Translations under genes and position numbers: made by a program
DNA from: Cognatundibacterium jejuense
GTDB taxonomy: Bacteria > Pseudomonadota > Gammaproteobacteria > Burkholderiales > Burkholderiaceae_D
Direction: 5' to 3'
Assembly: GCF_014284255.1 (NCBI RefSeq)
Contig: NZ_JACOFV010000009.1
Location: 1 to 64,000 of the forward strand
DNA length: 64,000 bases
Notes under the pieces: model-generated
The model's database searches: none
Told to the model about the DNA's origin: nothing
What the model saw: the letters and a program-made list of their open reading frames with translations, nothing else
In this document: positions 1-8,994 of the stretch, in pieces
How the letters are laid out: each line of letters starts with the position of its first letter
How positions within the stretch are numbered: position 1 is the first letter of the stretch

Positions 1-87
1 TGGACAATGCCTATTCAAAATTGGCGTATGGCGTTAAATCGTTTTATGATTGAGTTTGGTGACCGCATTCAAAAATACGATCACTAA
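1..87 (+). CDS. IS256-family transposase, C-terminal fragment (cut by window edge)
   Basis: An open frame runs from base 1 to a TAA at 85-87 and encodes 28 residues ending PIQNWRMALNRFMIEFGDRI plus a short tail. This matches the usual end of Mutator/IS256-type transposases (W-x-x-ALN-x-F-x-I-x-F-x-DR). The terminal inverted repeat follows immediately, which supports the call. The rest of the protein, including the DDE residues, lies outside the window, so completeness of the element is unknown. Confidence 0.75.
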   Translation, partial: WTMPIQNWRMALNRFMIEFGDRIQKYDH

Positions 88-97
88 TTTGTTCCGT

Positions 98-126
98 GGC
101 ATTTACACAGAATTTCTTACAGGCTC
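98..126. repeat. Right terminal inverted repeat of an IS256-family element
   Basis: The stretch begins ggcatttacacag and ends tttcttacaggctc, so read inward it starts GAGCCTGTAAGAAATTC and continues TGTGTAAATGCC, the typical end of IS256-family elements. It lies 10 bp after the transposase stop. The bases just after 126 (aactcgac) would be one copy of the expected 8-bp target duplication. The left end is outside the window and cannot be compared. Confidence 0.7.
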
Positions 127-197
127 AACTCGACTCCTAAAAGAGAAGTCAAGTGCTTTCCAAAGATACCTGGTTTGTCTGCGACATTACCGTCAAT

Positions 198-1115
198 TTA
201 AATCATTGAATCAAATTGCATGGTTGTGAGCAATGCATTCTGAATTTCACTCACACGCTGATTCAATTTTTCAACACCGAAATCCATACCTTTGGGCATC
301 ACTACAGTACGCAATGGTCGTTTAGATGTTTGCTCTATGAGTTTCACAATGGCATCCGTTACATCTTCTACACGTGGAGGCTCTGGTGAGTCATACATAC
401 TTTGAAATCCTGCTTTCATCGCCTCAGGAATTTTTCCGATGTCACCATAAGCATCAACGATATTTTGATCGTGAGGCGCAGGACTTCTTGTTAGCAAACT
501 CGTTCCGAACGGACCTGGTTCAACAATAACTGAATCGATACCAAGGCCAGACAACTCATAACGGTATGCTTCAGCCAACGCTTCTAAAGCAAACTTACTC
601 GCGTTGTATGCACCAAAGAAAGGAAAAATTACACGCCCGGCAAGTGACGTAACACTCACAATCAAACCCGAACGTTGTGCTCGCATGGTCGGTAACACAG
701 CGCGTATCATACGTGCCGGACCAAAGGTATTGACTTCGAACTGCGCTTGCAATTCAGCACTGGAATACGCTTCCGTCACGCCAATATTCATCACGCCAGC
801 ATTATTAAGCAGCACGTCTATGCGTCCATGTGACTTTGCAATGGCAGCGATTGCCGTTTCGACAGAATCATCACTAGTTACATCCAGCTCTACGACTTCG
901 AGTTGATGACCACCTTGTTTTGCGAAGGCTTCCAGTTCAGCCTTGAAAGCGACATTGCGAGTATATGCATCTCTCATGGTCGCGATGACATTATGTCCTT
1001 TTGCGGCAAGCGCCTTTGCAGTCAATGCGCCAAAACCGCTGCTACTACCCGTAATGACGATAGTCTTAGCGTGGCTATTATTACCGTTGGTATTTTCTTT
1101 ATTAAGAGTATTCAT
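198..1115 (-). CDS. Short-chain dehydrogenase/reductase (SDR)
   Basis: A 305-residue classical SDR. The cofactor motif TGSSSGFG is at residues 22-29, NNAG at 104-107, the catalytic Ser at 157 and Y-x-x-x-K at 170-174 (YNASK). After the Tyr the PGPFGT segment is typical of the family. The substrate cannot be read from sequence. It is transcribed divergently from a TetR-family gene 161 bp away, with a near-perfect palindrome between them, so it is probably repressed by that regulator and induced by a small molecule. The start ATG at 1115 has only a weak purine stretch (GAAAG) upstream. The N-terminal 16 residues before the Rossmann strand are longer than usual, but no better start is visible. 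Confidence 0.9.
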   Translation of the reverse strand: MNTLNKENTNGNNSHAKTIVITGSSSGFGALTAKALAAKGHNVIATMRDAYTRNVAFKAELEAFAKQGGHQLEVVELDVTSDDSVETAIAAIAKSHGRIDVLLNNAGVMNIGVTEAYSSAELQAQFEVNTFGPARMIRAVLPTMRAQRSGLIVSVTSLAGRVIFPFFGAYNASKFALEALAEAYRYELSGLGIDSVIVEPGPFGTSLLTRSPAPHDQNIVDAYGDIGKIPEAMKAGFQSMYDSPEPPRVEDVTDAIVKLIEQTSKRPLRTVVMPKGMDFGVEKLNQRVSEIQNALLTTMQFDSMI

Positions 1116-1213
1116 GAGTATCTTTCATTTATCAAACGTATTTAAACGCAAATCAGTTTTCAGTTGTGTTCTCTATGTCCAAACATTTTAAATCACGACC
1201 GTTATTTCAATAT

Positions 1214-1231
1214 ACATGACGATCGTTATGT
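1214..1231. promoter_or_regulatory. Probable TetR operator with overlapping tetR promoter
   Basis: ACATGACGATCGTTATGT is an 18-bp dyad with one mismatch between half-sites (ACATGACGA and ACATAACGA). It overlaps a promoter for the TetR gene: -35 ATGACG at 1216-1221, a 17-bp spacer and a perfect TATAAT at 1239-1244. Binding here would block the regulator's own promoter, and its position between two divergent genes suggests it also controls the SDR gene. That TetR proteins bind such palindromes is known; this pairing is inferred. Confidence 0.65.
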
Positions 1232-1276
1232 GAACAAGTATAATTTGAGAATAATTAAAAGTTTAATGAGGGAAAC

Positions 1277-1852
1277 ATGTCTCGGAATGAACAAAAATTT
1301 CAAACACGTCAACGGATTTTAGAGGGTGCAGGACGTGGTTTTAGAAAAGGTGGCTTTGCTGGTGTGGGAGTAGATGGTCTGGCAAAAGAAGCCGGAGTCA
1401 CTTCCGGTGCATTCTATGTACACTTCGATTCCAAAGCGCATGCGTTTCGTGAAGTTGTGGTTCACGGAATGACATATTTAAAAAATGGACTGCTCCAATT
1501 TCAGCAAGAACACGGAAAGCAGTGGTGGAATTTATTTGTCAATTTCTATCTCAATGAGAGACGCGTTTGCGACTTATCCGAAAGTTGTGTATTGCCATCG
1601 TTAACGTCTGAAGTAGTCCGCTCTGACGCATTATCACGCACAGCTTTTGAGATAGAACTCCGTGAGGTAGCGAAATTAATCGTGAATGGGCCAGCATCGC
1701 CTGATTTACCAAACGATGTAGAGGCTGCATTGGCTGCACTGGCATGCTTGATTGGTGGCGTTTCTTTGGCGCGCGCGGTGAGTGATCCAGATTTGGCTCA
1801 AACCATTGCCACATCAGTCGCACGGTCACTATTACCAAATCACTCTGCCTAA
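1277..1852 (+). CDS. TetR/AcrR-family transcriptional regulator
   Basis: A 191-residue regulator. The N-terminal helix-turn-helix covers about residues 10-56 (RQRILEGAGRGFRKGGFAGV, then VDGLAKEAGVTSGAFYVHF), which is the TetR_N signature. The C-terminal ligand-binding half is helical and resembles the TetR C-terminal families of Burkholderiales regulators. GAGGGA at 1268-1273 gives a good ribosome binding site for the ATG at 1277. A consensus -10 and the palindromic operator lie just upstream, so autoregulation is likely. The probable target is the divergent SDR gene. The ligand is unknown. Confidence 0.9.
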   Translation: MSRNEQKFQTRQRILEGAGRGFRKGGFAGVGVDGLAKEAGVTSGAFYVHFDSKAHAFREVVVHGMTYLKNGLLQFQQEHGKQWWNLFVNFYLNERRVCDLSESCVLPSLTSEVVRSDALSRTAFEIELREVAKLIVNGPASPDLPNDVEAALAALACLIGGVSLARAVSDPDLAQTIATSVARSLLPNHSA

Positions 1853-2210
1853 TTTAATATCCACTAACAGGAAGACATTGATTTATTGAGATAAATTTTC
1901 GTCTTAATTTTTAAATTCTATTTCAAATAAATTTGACGAAAAAACGCATCGAGTAAAAAGCAGCGTACCATGTTTAAAATCCAAGATGTAGTCAACGGAC
2001 ATGCACGCTATACAAAATAGCTGAAAAATTATCTTACTCAAGCGCCAACATACAGGCTTTGCAATAAGTTAAATATCGAACTGCCTGTGTGACGTTTGGT
2101 CATTTTTGATGCTTACCACAGATTACAGCGTGATTTTGGTGGTGCACCAAGCAAGGTTCCGGGTTTACAATTGTATTTTGGTAAAACAATATCTATTATC
2201 CGGAGCCCTA
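1853..2210. other. Intergenic region between tetR and M64 peptidase genes
   Basis: 358 bp, AT-rich, without a convincing gene. TTTTCGTC at 1897-1904 and GACGAAAA at 1935-1942 form an inverted repeat with a 30-base loop, too open to call a terminator. The promoter of the peptidase gene should be here but no clear -35/-10 pair was seen. Confidence 0.5.
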
Positions 2211-3632
2211 ATGACCTACTCACCTTACGCCTTTTTTGGCGCAGCACTACTGGGTTTATCGCAACTCGCCTACGCCGCCCAGCCAGCAACGATACGTGTT
2301 GACTACATGCATAGTGGCAATGCCGCCGCAGAGCAATATGCGCTGGAACGAGTCTTGGTAGAACCATTGCCGTGGCCGGGAAATATGAACCAAGCCATCG
2401 ATAATTCCAACCTCGGCAACAATAAAGTCGAAGTTACCGATCTGACCACAGGGAAATTGCTATATTCACGTGGTTTTTCGACGGTATTTGGTGAATGGCG
2501 CAGCACTGATGAAGCCAGTAAAATCAGCCGCGGCTTTCAAGAGTCTGTGCGTTTTCCTAAGCCAGAACATCCGGTCAAAGTCAGTCTTTTTAAGCGCGAC
2601 GCAAACAACGCCTTTGTACCTTCCTGGAGCGTTGACGTAGATACGGACGCGCAAGATGTGATTCGCAAACAAGGCCCTGCTCCAGCAAAACCTATTCCAA
2701 TTCATGTTTCAGGTGCATCGGTAGATAAGGTCGATTTATTGATTTTGGGTGATGGTTATACCGCAGCACAAATGTCGAAATTCAAAGCCGACGCGACCAG
2801 ATTGAGTAAGCATTTGTTTGAGGTGTCACCTTTCAAAGAGCATGCGAAAGATTTCAACGTCTGGGCCATGGCTGTTCCTACGCAAGAATCCGGAGTATCA
2901 CGCCCATCAACCGGTATTCACCATGCATCAGCTTTGGGTACCCGCTATGACATTTTTGGCAGTGAACGCTACGTGCTTACCACTGATAATCGTGCCTTAC
3001 GCGATATAGCTCAATATGCGCCCTACGAATTCATTGAAATTTTAGTCAATAACGAAACCTATGGCGGTGGCGGCATTTTTGGTCAATTCAGTACCGCAGC
3101 AGCCAAGAGTGATTGGTCTAATTATTTATTTGTGCATGAATTCGGACATCATTTTGCAGGCCTCGCCGACGAGTACTACACCTCGCCTGTTGCCTATCAA
3201 CCGAGTGCCACCAAAATCGAACCTTGGGAACCAAATGCGACAGCATTGCTCGATCCAGCCAACCTAAAATGGAAAGATAAAGTCGCAACAGATACGCCAA
3301 TACCTACAACATGGCCTAAGCAAGCTTACGATGAGCATGCCAAAACGTATCAAAAGATTCGTGCTGAACTGCGCGCGAAAAATCGCCCCGAATCAGAAAT
3401 GAGTACCTTATTCAAAGAGGATCTCGCCTTTAGTAAAAAGTTGTTTTCAGAGGCTAAATTTGAACACGTCACTGGCGCGTTTGAAGGTGCGAATTACGAA
3501 TCAAATGGCTACTTCCGTCCAGCAATGCAATGCATCATGTTTGATCGAAGCGATAAGTTTTGTGATGTCTGTAGCGCCGGAGTAGAGAAAGTTATTCAGA
3601 TGTATTCGACACCGGGAAACAATAGTAAATAA
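2211..3632 (+). CDS. Secreted M64-family (IgA-peptidase-like) zinc metallopeptidase
   Basis: The ATG at 2211 was chosen because it starts a signal peptide (MTYSPYAFFGAALLG, cut near AYAA) and has a GGAG-containing site just upstream; the longer frame from 2106 adds 35 residues that look non-coding. The 473-residue product has an N-terminal beta-rich domain, then the M64 core starting around VDKVDLLILGDGYT. The zinc motif HEFGHH begins at His309 (H309-E310-x-x-H313) and is followed by AGLADEYY, a strong M64 signature. A Cys-rich end (MQCIMFDRSDKFCDVCSAGV) probably forms disulfides. It is a stand-alone gene ended by a strong terminator. Likely periplasmic or secreted; target proteins unknown. 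Confidence 0.88.
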   Translation: MTYSPYAFFGAALLGLSQLAYAAQPATIRVDYMHSGNAAAEQYALERVLVEPLPWPGNMNQAIDNSNLGNNKVEVTDLTTGKLLYSRGFSTVFGEWRSTDEASKISRGFQESVRFPKPEHPVKVSLFKRDANNAFVPSWSVDVDTDAQDVIRKQGPAPAKPIPIHVSGASVDKVDLLILGDGYTAAQMSKFKADATRLSKHLFEVSPFKEHAKDFNVWAMAVPTQESGVSRPSTGIHHASALGTRYDIFGSERYVLTTDNRALRDIAQYAPYEFIEILVNNETYGGGGIFGQFSTAAAKSDWSNYLFVHEFGHHFAGLADEYYTSPVAYQPSATKIEPWEPNATALLDPANLKWKDKVATDTPIPTTWPKQAYDEHAKTYQKIRAELRAKNRPESEMSTLFKEDLAFSKKLFSEAKFEHVTGAFEGANYESNGYFRPAMQCIMFDRSDKFCDVCSAGVEKVIQMYSTPGNNSK

Positions 3633-3683
3633 AACCAAGGCTATCGCTCTGTCTGATATCAATCCAGACAGTGACGCCTCAAT

Positions 3684-3720
3684 GAAAAGGGAGAGTTGAC
3701 ACGATTAACTCTCCCTTTTC
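3684..3720. terminator. Strong bidirectional intrinsic terminator
   Basis: A perfect 14-bp stem, GAAAAGGGAGAGTT at 3684-3697 and AACTCTCCCTTTTC at 3707-3720, encloses a 9-base loop. A-rich and T-rich flanks allow termination from both sides, so it separates the M64 peptidase gene from the convergent pilus operon. Confidence 0.85.
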
Positions 3721-3749
3721 GTTAAAAAACGCAATTATTGATTCGTTGG

Positions 3750-4424
3750 TCAAGGCAGAATCAACACCAAATCGTTTAAGTTAATTTCTAAATCCATATA
3801 AGAAGACATATCACGACCATAACGACGCCCCGGGATGAATCTTGTTGCATAAAATACTGCCTGCAATTGATCTAATGTTTCAGCGGTCGCTCCGCCATCG
3901 TCTAACAACCTGACATCTTTCACCAGGCCTTTAGCATCAACGTAAATACGTAATCGGACTGGCATCAATACATGATGCTGAAACTGTACTGTTTCAAAAT
4001 TTGGCTCAGAGACAGGCACAGCAGGAATGTCCATTTCACTTGATGGCATATAAGTGGAAGGTCGCTGATCATTGAGTTCCGGATGTTTTTTGATGGGATC
4101 GGTAGATTGAACTTCTGCCTCGTTTCGCGCAGCTTTCAACCTGGACGCATCCGGCGGCAACACGATCTCAGACGTTGGCCTGAAAATGGATTGAGGATTT
4201 GTAACTGGAGCACGAAAAAAACTAACATACAAAATGTGCTGGCTGGCGTCGATGTTGGCGTGCTTTCGGCGCTCGCCCGTGACATTATCACTACTTAATT
4301 GAAACGCAACCAGATGGACGACCAAAGAAGCTGTTAAGCACAGAAATCGAAAAGTATTTGTACGCATGGGCAATGCCACTGATGTGACATTGCCCGTATT
4401 GATTTGAAAATATTTACCCTGCAT
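3750..4424 (-). CDS. TonB-like energy-transducer-domain protein at the end of the pilus operon
   Basis: A 224-residue protein: a short cytoplasmic N-terminus, one membrane segment (FLCLTASLVVHLVAFQL), a Pro/charged periplasmic linker and a C-terminal TonB-type domain (PVRLRIYVDAKGLVKDVRLL, later FIPGRRYGRDMSSYMDLEI). The ATG at 4424 lies 11 bp after the pilY1 stop, in the same direction. A start at 4367 (MRTNTFRF) is equally possible, and a TTG frame extends to 4463 inside pilY1. None has a good Shine-Dalgarno sequence, so translational coupling is likely. No ExbB/ExbD is nearby. It could be a TonB paralogue or a pilus-associated envelope protein that only shares the fold. Function in pilus biology is not established. 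Confidence 0.7.
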   Translation of the reverse strand: MQGKYFQINTGNVTSVALPMRTNTFRFLCLTASLVVHLVAFQLSSDNVTGERRKHANIDASQHILYVSFFRAPVTNPQSIFRPTSEIVLPPDASRLKAARNEAEVQSTDPIKKHPELNDQRPSTYMPSSEMDIPAVPVSEPNFETVQFQHHVLMPVRLRIYVDAKGLVKDVRLLDDGGATAETLDQLQAVFYATRFIPGRRYGRDMSSYMDLEINLNDLVLILP

Positions 4425-4435
4425 CAACAAATGAT

Positions 4436-7400
4436 TTAATCCGCTGTCGGTAATTCCCGCCAATTGATACGTTTAAAATTTACTGACGTTTCAAGAGGTG
4501 GAACGGGACTAGCCACCCCTTGTTGCCCGCCGGTGAGTAAGCGCACGTGTCCATTGATATTAAGAAATGCAACATCCGAGATTGTGCCGCTGGAAATATT
4601 AGATACCACGCCACCACTTGAGTTAGTTAACACAGATGTGCCGTTTCCTATATTTATCGCATAAACTAAACCGCTGGATGAAGGGTTGCACGGATCCCCA
4701 TTCGGTGTGACCGTTGCAAATGCCACCATTCCATTGGTGCTGCTCGGTGTTACCACAACCCGTGCCGCAACTCCAACGCTATTCGTCGGTAAATCGATAT
4801 ACCATCCCATTGGACTACTTGGAGCAGAACCAATTCCCGATGTAAGGTTGGTATCTGCCACCATATTGCTGCGAGCAATTGGATAGCTTACGCCATTGGG
4901 TAAAGTCGTCGCAGTATAAAATGCTGTCGCCGTACCATCAACAATTGCATAAAAGGTCTGTATTTGTGTACTCGAAAGATCAGGTGTACTCAACAACTGG
5001 CCCGTGCCAAGCAAGACATAGCGTTTAAATGTTCCTGGCTGAACTTCAATCAGTGGGCGAGTCGTTACAGGCTGTGTTACGCCTGAAGAGTCTTTTAATA
5101 CAGCAATTTTCGTTGGTGTCGCATAGTTACCAGTTGTCGTGGTCACATCAATGCGCCATACGTTCCCCAGCAAATCACCTGCGTAAATAGCGTCGGCCGT
5201 GCTATCGCTAAAGCTGGCAACATAAGCAGAGGCGTAGGCTAGTCCAGCCGGATTAGAAGTTGAGCCAACTCCGGTAGCGACAGTTTCCAGTAAGGCTCCA
5301 GTGGCAGGATTAACAAAGAAAAAATACCCCTTACCGTCTGAGTTGTTATAACCCGAAGTAAAGACCACAACCCAGCCATACTTGGCAGTTTTTACGACAA
5401 CTGGCGGACCAAAAGAATATCCCATCTGGCTCACAGTTGTTGTATCTGTGGCTTTAGGAAACTCCCACAATACTTTACTAGCAACCGCAGTCTCGCTCGT
5501 CCAGGTGGAGGGGTCTGTAACATCTATCGCATAATAACTAATACCGCCTTTACCCAATCCACCGATTAATACTGACTTCCATGACGGAGTTGTACTGCTG
5601 CTGTTGGCGGTATGATTCATGTCGATGTCAAACACCTGCTGTTGGCCATCAACCAAATAATGATGCACAAACGTCGGATTACCCAAGGATGCCAAACCGC
5701 TTACTGGTCCAGTGCTACTATTTCCATAAACAGCACTTGGAATATAAGCAAATAATTCAGCGCCTCCCGTACTGGTATTTGAGCCGTCAAACGCATGAAC
5801 CATGCCGTCATTAGCACCGACATAAACTACAGTTTTACGTGATGCATACGCTGTTTTGAACGCAGTGTATCCAGGATTAAAACTTTCAGAAAAAGCACTG
5901 TTTGGTGGGCCAGCTGCCGCCACCTTTGAATCGACAATATCACCCAGTACTGCTGCACGGGTTCGGTACACACCGTTAGTCTGGCCAATTTCCAAAGCCC
6001 GGATTCCCCTGAGGTAGGCGAGATAATTTGCTGACGATTGCGATCCGGCGGCAACACCCGGAACGTTAGCAAATGTTGCATAACCTGTAGGATTGTTTGA
6101 ACTTACATTACTCGTCTGAAATGGAAAACCAGCCCCCGTGCCCGTGCAACAGGTCACAATTTGTCTTGTGGATTGTGTTGCCAGTAAAGATTGCGCGTCC
6201 CAGATGGAGGTGAAAGCTGGTGTGCCTGTCGCGTCATAGGTCACGGAGCTGCCAACGACATCCCCTGTCCAGTTACCTGAGTTGTATTGGCTCGCATAGC
6301 TAATATTGTTGGAACTTGTTATTTGCCCCGAGGTGAATGAGAAAGTCGTTGAGGAACCGCTGATATTACTAATAATGCTAGCGAAAGCACTATTCAAACC
6401 AGCAACCATGACATTCGCCTGCGCACCACTAAAATAATTATCCGGACGCAAATTAGATCCGAATGTATCGCTATTGGTATGCCACATCGCGTTCGTCATT
6501 GGTATTGTGGTGGCTGCTGCGGCACCATTTTTTACCGTAAGCGTATTTTTGGAATTAGTTGATGCATAAGGTTGAAAGCCACTTGGCACGGAAAAGCCAC
6601 CATATTTCGTGGCGTAATAGAATTGATTGTTGTTGGCATAGGCTTGATTCTCTTGCACATCAACCCAGTATGTTGCGACTGTCTGCGTGTAGTATTTCGG
6701 CGTTGTACCGTCCGTATTGGCCCACTCGTTTGGTCGCATATCATTCGTATGGATATCGTAGGCGAGCCCGGCCATAAAATACGAAGAATAGTCACCAAAT
6801 AAGGTTGTCCCAAGACTACTGACCCCTTCTAAAGTCCCGACCATATTGGTTGCAGTCTGAACATTCACAGTGGTATCCGTTGGCCTCAGCGCTGTTTCGA
6901 AACTTGCATTTCCTATGGTACTACCAGGCAAATTTGCATCAGCGTGCGTATTGCGATCGCCAATGCCCAAAATAAAATTCTTTTGACACGAGTACAGAAT
7001 CGGATCATTCCAAGAGGTAATCACAGGAAAACCATCAATCATTGATGCAGTAGGATTGGACGTATAGGTGGGCCAATTACCTAAATTTTTATAGTAACGC
7101 ACACCTGCATAATACAATTCACTGAGAGGATCGTAAGTTTTATAGGATTTCGCTGCTTCACCAAATTTATTCAAATAATTAATTACGCCGCTATTAGTCA
7201 CACCAGAATTAGATGCATCGCTTGGATTTGGATTGGTGGCAAATATCCCTGTCGTTGCACTCCACTCAGCATATGGATTTGTCTGCGTATTCGTACCAGC
7301 AATAATTTGTCCAAGATTTCCCGTAGTCCCTGGCAAAGCAGGTTGTATTGGTCCGACAAATTTCATGTTCGCACGTAATACACCACCGTCGCGCTGTATT

Positions 7401-8329
7401 GAATTGTCATTTAAATAACCGAATACACCAAAGCGAATTTTTTGTGAATATTGTTGAATTAATCCTTCAGGTTTATAGCCAGAACCATATGCCGTGCAAT
7501 TCGACTCAACGCCGATAGTTGTATCGCAAACTTTTACTCGTGCATTTAAAGCGTAAACTTTGCTTGAATTAGCTAAATTAGATGAGTTGTAGGAGTTTTG
7601 CCCAGAATAAGCCACTGTACCGGTGGCGGGAAATACGGTTGATGCAGAAACACCACTTGGAGAATCGAGACTAGAAGCACTCACGCCCGATACCCAAATT
7701 TGATTACCAGTCCCCCAAACACGGGACGTGACAGTCGACCAATTAAATGGCGTTGCGCCGGCAATATAAGAAGCATTGGTAATACTCTTGTTAACAGTTT
7801 CATCTTTACCGCCTTGTCCTGAAGCCCAGGTTCTTTCCAATACAGTGCTAGTCGTTGTATCGATGACCCGATATCCACCGGTTAAAGCCCAACGGAAAGT
7901 ATCAATCGTCTGCATGGACGCCCAATTCAGCCAGTTACCACTCCACAATGACATAGCTGACGAACTGGTACATGCATGATTCGTCGCCAATCCAGCAGAC
8001 TGAAAATAACCCTTCATATTCGTATTTACGGCAACATCATCGGCTGCAGAGCTGTTATATACATAGCACTTACCAGGATCAAAATAGCCAAGGTAATTGG
8101 TTGCAGGAGTATATGGATTGGTACTTGGCGGGTAAGCCCAACTCAAGGCGGTCGGATATTCAACCGACAAAGACAGTAATAAATTTCCTGGAACGGCGAT
8201 AGATGTCAAAAGAGGCTGATCGGCGATGATAGTCTGTGCATGCGCAATGGTGGGAGAGCTCAACATACAAGCAGCCGTAATGCATGTAAAAAACCCAGGC
8301 AATAGATTAAACGAAGAGAGCTTGTTCAT
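4436..8329 (-). CDS. pilY1: PilY1-type pilus tip/assembly adhesin
   Basis: The ATG at 8329 is preferred: AAAGGA lies 7-8 bp upstream and a signal peptide follows (MNKLSSFNLLPGFFTCITA, cut near AHA). A longer frame reaches 8371. The 1297-residue product carries the PilY1 landmarks: a Cys-bearing N-terminal part with LSWAYPP, a middle motif NFILGIGDRNTHAD, and the C-terminal beta-propeller with VYVGANDGMVHAFDG, GGLGKGGISYYAIDVTDPST and AIYAGDLLGNVWRIDV. PilY1 promotes type IV pilus extension and is held at the tip by minor pilins. No von Willebrand DxSxS site was seen. The usual Asp-rich calcium loop before YAGD is degenerate (see findings). It is encoded directly after pilX. Confidence 0.92.
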   Translation of the reverse strand: MNKLSSFNLLPGFFTCITAACMLSSPTIAHAQTIIADQPLLTSIAVPGNLLLSLSVEYPTALSWAYPPSTNPYTPATNYLGYFDPGKCYVYNSSAADDVAVNTNMKGYFQSAGLATNHACTSSSAMSLWSGNWLNWASMQTIDTFRWALTGGYRVIDTTTSTVLERTWASGQGGKDETVNKSITNASYIAGATPFNWSTVTSRVWGTGNQIWVSGVSASSLDSPSGVSASTVFPATGTVAYSGQNSYNSSNLANSSKVYALNARVKVCDTTIGVESNCTAYGSGYKPEGLIQQYSQKIRFGVFGYLNDNSIQRDGGVLRANMKFVGPIQPALPGTTGNLGQIIAGTNTQTNPYAEWSATTGIFATNPNPSDASNSGVTNSGVINYLNKFGEAAKSYKTYDPLSELYYAGVRYYKNLGNWPTYTSNPTASMIDGFPVITSWNDPILYSCQKNFILGIGDRNTHADANLPGSTIGNASFETALRPTDTTVNVQTATNMVGTLEGVSSLGTTLFGDYSSYFMAGLAYDIHTNDMRPNEWANTDGTTPKYYTQTVATYWVDVQENQAYANNNQFYYATKYGGFSVPSGFQPYASTNSKNTLTVKNGAAAATTIPMTNAMWHTNSDTFGSNLRPDNYFSGAQANVMVAGLNSAFASIISNISGSSTTFSFTSGQITSSNNISYASQYNSGNWTGDVVGSSVTYDATGTPAFTSIWDAQSLLATQSTRQIVTCCTGTGAGFPFQTSNVSSNNPTGYATFANVPGVAAGSQSSANYLAYLRGIRALEIGQTNGVYRTRAAVLGDIVDSKVAAAGPPNSAFSESFNPGYTAFKTAYASRKTVVYVGANDGMVHAFDGSNTSTGGAELFAYIPSAVYGNSSTGPVSGLASLGNPTFVHHYLVDGQQQVFDIDMNHTANSSSTTPSWKSVLIGGLGKGGISYYAIDVTDPSTWTSETAVASKVLWEFPKATDTTTVSQMGYSFGPPVVVKTAKYGWVVVFTSGYNNSDGKGYFFFVNPATGALLETVATGVGSTSNPAGLAYASAYVASFSDSTADAIYAGDLLGNVWRIDVTTTTGNYATPTKIAVLKDSSGVTQPVTTRPLIEVQPGTFKRYVLLGTGQLLSTPDLSSTQIQTFYAIVDGTATAFYTATTLPNGVSYPIARSNMVADTNLTSGIGSAPSSPMGWYIDLPTNSVGVAARVVVTPSSTNGMVAFATVTPNGDPCNPSSSGLVYAINIGNGTSVLTNSSGGVVSNISSGTISDVAFLNINGHVRLLTGGQQGVASPVPPLETSVNFKRINWRELPTAD

Positions 8330-8370
8330 ATTCATTTCCTTTAAATTACAGTCTGTCGTCAATAACATCA

Positions 8371-8991
8371 TTACATCGACAACGTCGTCTGCATATAACT
8401 CTGCGTATTTCTTGGGCCGCTGACCCGCACACTGACCCGATAAACAATGGGACCGTTTGGTACACCTTTAGAAACATTGGCAGTTCCACCAGTGGAAAGC
8501 ATCGTTGAGCCGACGATGCAACTGGCTGTGCTTGTCGGTCCCGGCAAATTGCACAAACGGTCAATCACAAATCGAATCGTGACGCCGGTCGTGGCGTCAG
8601 TGATGTCAGCACCCGTCATGGTCCACAACGCATCATTCGTTATCATTAATGGCAATCCGTGGGCGTCCGATGGTAGCAGCGTTGCTGAGTAATTAAATGC
8701 TGGGGCACTAGTTTGCAAAGCAATTGCGGTACCGAGTTGCGCAGGGTTCTGAATCTCCGCTTTGGCAGCTACAACACCGCGTTCCCCCTGATTAATCAGA
8801 TCACGTTTAAATGCTAAATTACCTGCCAAAACTAACGAAGTATCAAAGGATCGCACCATCGCTATCGCTGATATCATCAAAATCAAAAGTGCAACCAAAG
8901 TCACAAACAAGATCACACCATGCTCGCGGACTGGTTTGAAACCCGTTCGTGACGAACCATACTTACACGAAGAAATGTTGGTGAATATCAT
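8371..8991 (-). CDS. pilX: Minor pilin PilX
   Basis: 206 residues with a leader ending EHG at residue 25 and the hydrophobic helix VILFVTLVALLILMISAIAM, then RSFDTSLVLAGNLAFKRD, the standard PilX sequence. As in other PilX proteins the mature chain lacks Glu5 (Val instead), so it probably relies on other minor pilins for assembly. The ATG at 8991 is 3 bp after the pilW stop, so the two are translationally coupled. It should work with PilV, PilW, FimT and PilE to prime pilus assembly and present PilY1. Confidence 0.9.
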   Translation of the reverse strand: MIFTNISSCKYGSSRTGFKPVREHGVILFVTLVALLILMISAIAMVRSFDTSLVLAGNLAFKRDLINQGERGVVAAKAEIQNPAQLGTAIALQTSAPAFNYSATLLPSDAHGLPLMITNDALWTMTGADITDATTGVTIRFVIDRLCNLPGPTSTASCIVGSTMLSTGGTANVSKGVPNGPIVYRVSVRVSGPRNTQSYMQTTLSM

Positions 8992-8994
8992 GAT

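Noticed and set aside
603-1191. Plus-strand frames across the SDR gene and its upstream region
   Set aside because: They are antisense shadows of a clear SDR gene with intact motifs.
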